64,000 nucleotides of DNA, from positions 124,001 to 188,000 of the forward strand of contig JAYRKJ010000003.1 of NCBI GenBank assembly GCA_041905785.1, written 5' to 3'. Below the pieces are notes generated by a model. The model was not told the DNA's origin. It worked only from the letters and a program-made list of their open reading frames with translations, and made no database searches. The DNA comes from Roseateles_B sp041905785 (GTDB lineage: Bacteria; Pseudomonadota; Gammaproteobacteria; Burkholderiales; Burkholderiaceae_C). A program made the position numbers and the translations under genes. This document shows, in pieces, positions 58,228-64,000 of the stretch. Numbering within the stretch: the first letter of the stretch is position 1; every line of letters starts with the position of its first letter.

Positions 58228-60057
58228 ATGAGCAAGCAAATGAAGACCGCGCTGAAGGGCGCCTTTGCCCTGGCCGCCGTCACCTTGGCCGTGCAGGCCA
58301 TGGCCGCCGATCGTGAAGAACTGGACCTGCAGGTCAGCAATGGCGCCCGCAATGCGCTGACGACGAACAGCAATGGCCAGTCCAATGCTGCCGCCGCGCT
58401 GGGCCTGGCTGCCGGCGAACTGGCGCCCGTCGCCAGCAAGACCTACGGCAGCGGCCGTGTGGTGACCCGTCACCAGCAGATGTTCCAGGGCGTGCCCGTT
58501 TGGGGCGAGGCCATCGTCGAGCACAACGACGGGGCCACCAGCAGCTTCTCCGGCGCGCGCATTCGCAACATCACCGATGACCTGGCCCACAGCCGCCCGA
58601 CCCTGAGCCAGAACGCCGTGCTGGCCCAGGCCAAGGCCCTGGCCCGCGCCGGTGGCCAGTCCGACAACGAGCAAGCCAAGCTCTACGTCAAGCTGGACGA
58701 CAGCGGCAAGGCCCGTCTGGTCTACCACGTGCACTTCGTCAAGGGCCTGGCCCTGGGCACGCCCAGCCGCCCCAACTACCTGATCGACGCCAACACCGGC
58801 GAAGTCCTGCAGACCTGGGACAGCCTGGCCCACGCCAACGGCACCGGCCCCGGCGGCAACCAGAAGACCGGCCAGTACGAGTACGGCACCACCGCCGGCC
58901 ATGGCTATCTGAACGTGACCCAAAGCGGCTCCACCTGCGCGCTGGACAGCCCCAACGTGGCCACGGTCAACCTGAATGGCGGCACCTCCGGTTCCACTCC
59001 GTTCAGCTTCACCTGCCCCCGCAACACGGTGAAGACCATCAACGGCGCCTACTCGCCGATGAATGATGCCCACTACTTCGGCAACATCATCTTCAACATG
59101 TACACCGAGTGGCTGGGCGTGCGTCCCATCAGCCAGAAGCTGCTGATGCGCGTGCACTACGGCACCAGCTACGAGAACGCCTTCTGGGACGGCACGGCCA
59201 TGCACTTCGGTGACGGCGCCTCGACCTTCTACCCGCTGGTCTCCCTGGACGTTGCCTCGCACGAAGTCAGCCACGGCTTCACCGAGCAGAATTCGGGTCT
59301 GGTCTACTCCGGCATGTCCGGCGGCATGAACGAAGCCTTCTCCGACATGGCCGGCGAAGCTGCCGAGTACTACGCCAAGGGCAGCAATGACTGGATGGTG
59401 GGCTACGAAATCTTCAAGGGGTCCGGCGCCCTGCGTTACATGGACAACCCGACCCGGGACGGTCGTTCCATCGACAACGCTGCCAACTACACCAGCAGCC
59501 TGGACGTGCACTACAGCTCCGGCGTCTACAACAAGGCCTTCTACAACCTGGCCACGACCGCCGGCTGGAACACCCGCAAGGCCTTCGAAGTCTTCGCCGA
59601 CGCCAACCGCCTGTACTGGACGGCCAACAGCACTTTCAACGCCGGCGCCTGCGGCGTTGAAAAGGCGGCCACCAGCCGCGGCTACGCCACCGCTGACGTG
59701 ACCGCTGCCTTCAGCAAGGTCGGCGTGAGCTGCTCGGGCGGCACCACCGCGACGCCGCTGACCAACGGCGTGGCCGTGACCGGCATCAGCCTGGCCACCG
59801 GCGCATCCAAGCTCTACAGCATCGCAGTGCCGGCCGGCAAGGCCAGCCTGACGATCAAGCTGTCGGGCGGCACGGGTGACGGCGACATCTACGCCAAGAT
59901 GGGCTCGGCGCCGACCACGACTTCCTACACCAAGAAGTCGGATGGCAGCACCAACACCGAGACCATCACCTTCACCTCGCCGGCCGCAGGCACGTACTAC
60001 ATCCTGGTCAACGCCTACGCCAAGGTGACCAGCACCAGCCTGAAGGCCACCTACTGA
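58228..60057 (+). CDS. Secreted M4-family (thermolysin/vibriolysin-like) metalloprotease
   Basis: 609 aa from ATG 58228. A signal peptide (about 1-26, ends AMAA) is followed by an FTP-type propeptide (about 45-200, VPVWGEAIVEHND, DANTGEVLQTWDSLAH) and the catalytic domain (about 210-510). The zinc ligands are H345-E-V-S-H349 and Glu369 in GGMNEAFSD. His in YSSGVYNKAFYNLA is the usual end of the active-site region. The last 95 residues form a pre-peptidase C-terminal (PPC) domain (LYSIAVPAGKASLTIKLSGGTGDGDIYAKMG), normally removed after export. It degrades extracellular protein and would use type II secretion. A strong terminator follows. Confidence 0.95.
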   Translation: MSKQMKTALKGAFALAAVTLAVQAMAADREELDLQVSNGARNALTTNSNGQSNAAAALGLAAGELAPVASKTYGSGRVVTRHQQMFQGVPVWGEAIVEHNDGATSSFSGARIRNITDDLAHSRPTLSQNAVLAQAKALARAGGQSDNEQAKLYVKLDDSGKARLVYHVHFVKGLALGTPSRPNYLIDANTGEVLQTWDSLAHANGTGPGGNQKTGQYEYGTTAGHGYLNVTQSGSTCALDSPNVATVNLNGGTSGSTPFSFTCPRNTVKTINGAYSPMNDAHYFGNIIFNMYTEWLGVRPISQKLLMRVHYGTSYENAFWDGTAMHFGDGASTFYPLVSLDVASHEVSHGFTEQNSGLVYSGMSGGMNEAFSDMAGEAAEYYAKGSNDWMVGYEIFKGSGALRYMDNPTRDGRSIDNAANYTSSLDVHYSSGVYNKAFYNLATTAGWNTRKAFEVFADANRLYWTANSTFNAGACGVEKAATSRGYATADVTAAFSKVGVSCSGGTTATPLTNGVAVTGISLATGASKLYSIAVPAGKASLTIKLSGGTGDGDIYAKMGSAPTTTSYTKKSDGSTNTETITFTSPAAGTYYILVNAYAKVTSTSLKATY

Positions 60058-60085
60058 TCCCCAGCGATCAGCGAGCGGAATGAAG

Positions 60086-60112
60086 ACGCCGGGCGAGAGC
60101 CCGGCGTTTTTT
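60086..60112 (+). terminator. Rho-independent terminator after the M4 protease
   Basis: ACGCCGGGC (60086-60094) and GCCCGGCGT (60099-60107) form a 9-bp stem with loop GAGA, followed by six T. Confidence 0.92.
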
Positions 60113-60130
60113 GCTTTCGGTGCTGCGCAA

Positions 60131-60162
60131 GGAAAAAGGCCCTCGAGCGATCGAGGGCCTTT
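60131..60162 (-). terminator. Rho-independent terminator after the TonB-like gene
   Basis: AAAGGCCCTCGA (60135-60146) and TCGAGGGCCTTT (60151-60162) form a perfect 12-bp stem with a GCGA tetraloop. On the minus strand a run of five T follows, so it ends the leftward TonB-like transcript. Confidence 0.9.
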
Positions 60163-60182
60163 GCCTGTGGGGTGGCAGCGCT

Positions 60183-60518
60183 TCAGTCGTCGTTCTTGAA
60201 CACGAGCTTGACTTCGTGCGTCTGCTTTTCACCGCCGGCTTCGAAGCGCCAGTCCATCAGGGCCGAGGTCACGGCGCGGTCGAAGACACGGCGCGGCTCG
60301 GCTTCGACGATGTCCACACTGGATACCTTGCCGTCGGCCTCGATGCTGAGCTTGGCCTTGACGGTGCCGGCGCTGATGCCCTTCTGGGTGGCTTCGCGGG
60401 GAAATTCGGGAGCGACCTTCTTGATCAGCTTCGGCGTGGCCTGAGCACCGAAGGCCAGCAGCAGAGCGGCGATGGCGGGCAGGAACTTGGCGCTGTAGGA
60501 GAGGGTGTTCTTCTTCAT
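60183..60518 (-). CDS. Stand-alone TonB C-terminal domain protein
   Basis: 111 aa. A signal peptide (about 1-28, ends FGAQA) replaces the usual TonB membrane anchor and Pro-rich arm. The rest is a TonB C-terminal domain (KLIKKVAPEFPREATQKGISAGTVKAKLSIEADGKVSSVDIVEAEPRRVFDRAVTSALMDWRFEAGG). It should be soluble in the periplasm. Such short forms cannot transmit energy alone, so it may compete with or assist full TonB, or serve another periplasmic role. The chemoreceptor gene lies 55 bp upstream on the same strand. Confidence 0.85.
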   Translation of the reverse strand: MKKNTLSYSAKFLPAIAALLLAFGAQATPKLIKKVAPEFPREATQKGISAGTVKAKLSIEADGKVSSVDIVEAEPRRVFDRAVTSALMDWRFEAGGEKQTHEVKLVFKNDD

Positions 60519-60573
60519 AAAGGTCTCTGGAGAGCTACTGCTAGGGGTTCGGGAATTCGGGAGCCGGCGGGCT

Positions 60574-62118
60574 TCAGGCGCGGAAGAAGCCCACGGCGTC
60601 CAGCAGGCGGCTGGAGCTGTCGCGCAGGGCTTCGGTGGAGCGGCTGAGTTCGTCGACCAGCGTGGAGTTTTGCTGCGTGGCGCGGTCCAGCTCGTTCATG
60701 GCGCCGTTGACCACGCCCACGCCGGCGGCCTGTTCCTGGGCCGAGTGCGAGATCTCTTCGATCAGCTGGCCCATGTTGTTGACCTCGTCGACCACGCTGC
60801 GGATGGTGGCGCCGGCGTTGTTGACCAGCGCGGTGCCGTTCTCGACCTTGACCGAGGACTCCTGGATCAGCACCTTGATCTCCTTGGCGGCCTGCGCACT
60901 GCGCGAAGCCAGCGCGCGGACCTCGGAGGCCACCACCGCGAAGCCCTTGCCATGGTCGCCGGCGCGAGCGGCCTCGACCGCTGCATTCAGCGCCAGGATG
61001 TTGGTCTGGAAGGCGATGCCGTCGATCACGCCGATGATGTCGCCGATCTTCTTGGAGCTGCTGCTGATCTCCTCCATGGTCGCGACCACCTGGGCCACGA
61101 CATTGCCGCCGGCCGAGGCCGACTGGCGCGCCTTGCCGGCAATGCCGGCGGCCTTGCGCGTCAGCTCGCTGGCGCCGGTGAGGTTGGCGGCGATCTGTTC
61201 GACCGAGGCGGCGGTGTTCTGCAGGCTGGCCGCCGACCGCGCGGTGCGGTCCGACAGATTGCCATTGCTGTTGGCGATGGCGCTGGAGTTCTGCGCCACC
61301 TCGCCGGCGGCCTCGGACACGCTGCTCACCACGCCGGACAGGGCGTCCTGCATGTCCTTCATGGCCTGCAGCATCTGGCCCAGTTCGTCACGGCCATTGG
61401 CCTGGATGCGATGCGACAGGTCGCCTGCACTGATGGCCTGTGCGGCGTCCTTGGCCTGGCGGGCCGGCACGATGATGGAGCGCGCGATGGCCACCCCGCC
61501 CCCGCCGCCGATCAGCACGGCCACGGCCACCAAGATCACGGTGATGAACACCGAGCGGCTGGCCAGCGAGGAACCAGACTCGGCCAGCGCACGCGCGCTT
61601 TCGAACTTGGCTTCGACCAGGCTCTTGAGGCCCTCCTGGTAGGCCTGCTGCGTCGGGCGCACGTCCGTGATCAGGCTCTCGCGAGCCTCGTCGGGGCTGC
61701 CGTCCGCCTGGATCTTGAGGAACTTGGCCACCGAGGCCAAGAAGCGGCTCTGACGCTCCTTCACCAGGCCCACGATGTCGCGCTCCTTCTCATCGTCGAC
61801 CATGGCCTGCAGCTCGCCGAGGTGCTTGTCCAGCTCCTGCATGGCGCCGTCGATGGCGGCCTTCTGCTTCTTGATCTGACGGGCTTCGTCCAGCAGCAGC
61901 AGGTCGCGCGATGCGCGGGCGATGACGTTGACATCGCTTTCCAGCGCGTTGGCGGTGGCGATCTTGACCAGGCTTGAATTGGCGGTTCGGTCCAGGTCCT
62001 TGGCCAGGTGGTTGGCATTGGCGGCACCGTAGGCGCCGATGGCCAGCAGCAGCAGAATCAGCAGGGCATAGCTCACGGCCAGACGCTGACCAATGCGCAG
62101 GTGGGACAGGAATTGCAT
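60574..62118 (-). CDS. Methyl-accepting chemotaxis protein
   Basis: 514 aa. It has one membrane segment near the start (about 13-33), a periplasmic four-helix bundle (about 35-188), a second membrane segment (about 190-212, VFITVILVAVAVLIGGGGGVAI), HAMP (about 213-265) and a signalling coiled coil. The tip sequence GIAFQTNILALNAAVEAARAGDHGKGFAVVASEVR contacts CheA and CheW. There is no CheR-binding pentapeptide at the C-terminus (ends DAVGFFRA). The ligand is not predictable. It belongs with cheZ 14 kb away in the chemotaxis system of a motile cell. Confidence 0.95.
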   Translation of the reverse strand: MQFLSHLRIGQRLAVSYALLILLLLAIGAYGAANANHLAKDLDRTANSSLVKIATANALESDVNVIARASRDLLLLDEARQIKKQKAAIDGAMQELDKHLGELQAMVDDEKERDIVGLVKERQSRFLASVAKFLKIQADGSPDEARESLITDVRPTQQAYQEGLKSLVEAKFESARALAESGSSLASRSVFITVILVAVAVLIGGGGGVAIARSIIVPARQAKDAAQAISAGDLSHRIQANGRDELGQMLQAMKDMQDALSGVVSSVSEAAGEVAQNSSAIANSNGNLSDRTARSAASLQNTAASVEQIAANLTGASELTRKAAGIAGKARQSASAGGNVVAQVVATMEEISSSSKKIGDIIGVIDGIAFQTNILALNAAVEAARAGDHGKGFAVVASEVRALASRSAQAAKEIKVLIQESSVKVENGTALVNNAGATIRSVVDEVNNMGQLIEEISHSAQEQAAGVGVVNGAMNELDRATQQNSTLVDELSRSTEALRDSSSRLLDAVGFFRA

Positions 62119-62445
62119 CAGGAGTCCTCAGAAACATCGATTCAGGCCGAGCTCTGCACATGCGTTGCCGGCTGGGCCGGTGCGCGGTCGCGGGGTTTGT
62201 CGGACATGGGCATGGCATCCGTATCGGGATGGCCCCGGCCTTGAAAGCCATGCGGTGTGACAGAGGTCTCGGTCGCCGAGGCCGGGTCCCTCACTCGAGG
62301 GATTGGCTGAAAAGCGGCAGCGCGAAGTGTCTGCGCTGGGCTGGCTTTTGGATCACGCCAAGCGAGCGGGGGCGTGAACGAATCCGCGCCAAGCGGAGGC
62401 AAGACGGCAAGCGACTGAAGCCGTGTGCGCTGGAAGGTCGGATCG
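62119..62445. other. Intergenic region between the small ORF and the chemoreceptor
   Basis: 327 bases upstream of the chemoreceptor, which should hold its promoter. A hairpin-like stretch (GGTCTCGG..CCGAGGCC, about 62262-62281) is the only structure seen; no tRNA or known RNA pattern. Confidence 0.35.
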
Positions 62446-62535
62446 CTAGGGGTTTGTGCCCATGCCCTTGGTCAGGGCGGCGCGCACGCGGCTGTCGCTG
62501 CCCTTCGTGCGGCGCGGCCAGGCCGCCTGCGCCAT
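62446..62535 (-). CDS. Possible 29-aa small protein coupled to yggS
   Basis: ATG 62535 lies two bases after the yggS stop (TGAGCATG) and is followed by 29 codons ending in TAG. The peptide starts MAQAAWPRRTKGSDSRVRAA and continues LTKGMGTNP: basic, no membrane segment. The position allows re-initiation by ribosomes that finish yggS. I do not recognise a family, and a chance frame is quite possible. Confidence 0.35.
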   Translation of the reverse strand: MAQAAWPRRTKGSDSRVRAALTKGMGTNP

Positions 62536-62537
62536 GC

Positions 62538-63236
62538 TCAGGTCTTGGTCGGCCGCGTGCCGAAGATGGCCGAGCCCACCCGCACCAGGGTGGCGCCTTC
62601 CAGCACGGCAGCTTCCAGGTCCGCGCTCATGCCCATGCTCAGCGTGTCCAGATCCAGGCCCTGGTCCTGCAGCGTCTTGAGCAGCTGGGCCAGCTGCCGG
62701 TGAGGCTGGCGCTGGGCCTGCAACTCGGCCGCGGGCTCGGGGACGGCCATCAGGCCACGCAGCCGCAGCCGCGGCAGCGCCGCAAGCTGCGCCGCCAGGG
62801 CGGGCACTTCCCGCGGCGCCAAGCCGCTCTTGCTGGCCTCGCCGCTGATGTTCACCTGCAGGCAGATCTGCAGCGGCGGCAGGCCCTCGGGGCGCTGCTC
62901 GGAGAGGCGCTGGGCGACTTTGAGCCGGTCCACGCTGTGCACCCAGTCGAAGGACGCAGCGACGACGCGCGTCTTGTTGCTCTGGAGCGGCCCGATCAGA
63001 TGCCACTCGATGCCGGAGCGCAGGTCGGCCAGCGCGTCGATCTTTTCGAGCGCCTCTTGCACATAGTTTTCGCCAAAAGCACGTTCGCCGGCGGCATGGG
63101 CCTCGCGCACGGCCGCGGCGCCAAAGGTCTTGCTGACCACCAGCAGCTGGACCTGGTCCGGGCTGCGGCCGGCGTCCGCGCAAGCCTTGGCGAGCCGGCG
63201 GCGCACTTCTTGAATGTTCTCTTTGATCGTCGCCAT
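62538..63236 (-). CDS. yggS: YggS-family pyridoxal phosphate homeostasis protein
   Basis: 232 aa. A single-domain alanine-racemase-like barrel that holds PLP on Lys36 in LLVVSKTF and buffers cellular PLP. FGENYVQEALEKI, WHLIGPLQSNK, VNISGEASKSG and LSMGMSADLEAAVLEGATLVRVGSAIFG are the family blocks. It is divergent from pilT with 26 bp between the start codons, an arrangement common in beta- and gammaproteobacteria (there with pilT on the other strand). Confidence 0.95.
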   Translation of the reverse strand: MATIKENIQEVRRRLAKACADAGRSPDQVQLLVVSKTFGAAAVREAHAAGERAFGENYVQEALEKIDALADLRSGIEWHLIGPLQSNKTRVVAASFDWVHSVDRLKVAQRLSEQRPEGLPPLQICLQVNISGEASKSGLAPREVPALAAQLAALPRLRLRGLMAVPEPAAELQAQRQPHRQLAQLLKTLQDQGLDLDTLSMGMSADLEAAVLEGATLVRVGSAIFGTRPTKT

Positions 63237-63262
63237 AATGGCCCACGCTATTCGCCCACACC

Positions 63263-64000
63263 ATGGACATCACACAACTGCTGGCATTCTCGGTCAAGAA
63301 CAAGGCCTCCGATCTTCACCTCTCCGCCGGGCTGCCGCCCATGATCCGGGTGCATGGGGATGTGCGCCGCATCAACGTCGAAGCGCTGGAACACCGCCAG
63401 GTGCACGACATGGTGTACGACATCATGAACGACGCCCAGCGCAAGGCCTACGAGGAGACGCTGGAGTGCGACTTTTCCTTCGAGATCCAGGGCCTGGCGC
63501 GCTTCCGGGTCAATGCCTTCAATCAGAACCGCGGCGCTGGCGCCGTGTTCCGGACCATTCCGTCCAAGATCCTGACGCTGGAGCAGCTCAACGCGCCCAA
63601 GGTCTTCGCCGACCTGGCCCTGAAGCCGCGTGGCCTGGTGCTGGTGACGGGGCCCACGGGTTCGGGCAAGTCCACCACGCTGGCCGGCATGGTCAACCAC
63701 CTCAATGAGAACGAGTACGGCCACATCCTGACCATCGAGGACCCGATCGAGTTCGTGCACGAATCCAAGAAGTGCCTGATCAACCAGCGCGAGGTCGGCC
63801 CGCACACGCTGAGCTTTGCCAATGCCCTGCGCTCGGCGCTGCGCGAAGACCCGGACGCCGTGCTGGTGGGTGAAATGCGCGACCTGGAGACCATCCGCCT
63901 GGCGCTGACCGCGGCCGAAACGGGCCACCTGGTCTTCGGCACCCTGCACACCAGTTCCGCGGCCAAGACCATCGACCGTATCGTGGATGTGTTCCCTGCG
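63263..64000 (+). CDS. pilT: Type IV pilus retraction ATPase PilT (runs off the window end)
   Basis: 246 codons are visible from ATG 63263. PilT is a hexameric ATPase that pulls pilins back into the inner membrane, giving twitching motility. It starts MDITQLLAFSVKNKASDLHLSAGLPPMIRVHGDVRRI, has Walker A G130-PTGSGKS with Lys136, the Asp box TIEDPIEFVH and Walker B-type LVGEMRDLETIRLALTAAETGHLVFGTLHT with the His box. The C-terminal third lies beyond the window. The very short gap to divergent yggS means their promoters overlap each other's coding sequence. Confidence 0.96.
   Translation, partial: MDITQLLAFSVKNKASDLHLSAGLPPMIRVHGDVRRINVEALEHRQVHDMVYDIMNDAQRKAYEETLECDFSFEIQGLARFRVNAFNQNRGAGAVFRTIPSKILTLEQLNAPKVFADLALKPRGLVLVTGPTGSGKSTTLAGMVNHLNENEYGHILTIEDPIEFVHESKKCLINQREVGPHTLSFANALRSALREDPDAVLVGEMRDLETIRLALTAAETGHLVFGTLHTSSAAKTIDRIVDVFPA

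Noticed and set aside
62258..62310. Possible tRNA-like fold in the chemoreceptor upstream region
   Set aside because: No T-loop GTTCRA motif or acceptor stem pairing; only one short imperfect hairpin.

Overview
The window is high-GC, densely coded DNA of a Gram-negative bacterium, most likely a betaproteobacterium of the order Burkholderiales (Roseateles/Mitsuaria/Rubrivivax-like). This placement is an inference from gene content: a tandem cyanophycin synthetase locus with its ABC transporter and DUF1854 partner, DUF1840, DUF3079 and DUF3297 proteins, a fused indolepyruvate ferredoxin oxidoreductase divergent from an Lrp regulator, the yggS/pilT divergent pair, and an isovaleryl-CoA dehydrogenase / carbonic anhydrase / aceK / thiolase run. 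I see no rRNA, tRNA, CRISPR array, intact insertion sequence or prophage.

Layout. 1-6.2 kb: end of a lipoprotein gene, aconitase (acnA), a fatty acid hydroxylase read in frame into a DUF1840 domain, a Crp/Fnr regulator and a diguanylate cyclase. 6.2-10.2 kb: a two-gene operon headed by a large secreted GH64 beta-1,3-glucanase, with two LacI-family-type operator sequences upstream. 10.3-23 kb: HU protein, an SF1 helicase, a lipoprotein cytochrome c, a P-type ATPase, a lone GH24 lysozyme and a series of small conserved or unknown proteins, including a TlpA-like thioredoxin lipoprotein. 23-30.9 kb: the cyanophycin locus. A complete CphA and a shorter CphA2-like enzyme with a degenerate Mur-ligase P-loop are divergent from an ABC exporter carrying a zinc ribbon and a DUF1854 protein.

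30.9-38.9 kb: acyl-CoA and TCA/glyoxylate metabolism behind a LiuR-like palindrome (isovaleryl-CoA dehydrogenase, carbonic anhydrase, AceK, thiolase, SDR, acyl-CoA dehydrogenase, HCCA isomerase-like). A 44-bp tandem repeat (four copies) begins inside the thiolase 3' end and ends before its terminator. 39-45 kb: secreted proteins and the 1206-aa indolepyruvate oxidoreductase, divergent from an Lrp/AsnC regulator with a palindrome over its ribosome binding site. 45-49 kb: CBS protein, EAL phosphodiesterase, CheZ and MtfA. 49-54.9 kb: an Oar-like TonB-dependent receptor behind two more LacI-type sites, a solute-binding protein and the YlqF GTPase. 54.9-64 kb: a TPR-GAF histidine kinase, a secreted M4 metalloprotease, a TonB C-terminal protein, a chemoreceptor, YggS with a tiny coupled ORF, and the start of pilT.

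Themes: storage polymer (cyanophycin), macromolecule degradation (GH64 glucanase, M4 protease, lysozyme), and motility/c-di-GMP signalling (CheZ, MCP, GGDEF, EAL, PilT). A 15-base REP-like word (GGGGTCAGGTCTTGC) recurs four times exactly and once partially.
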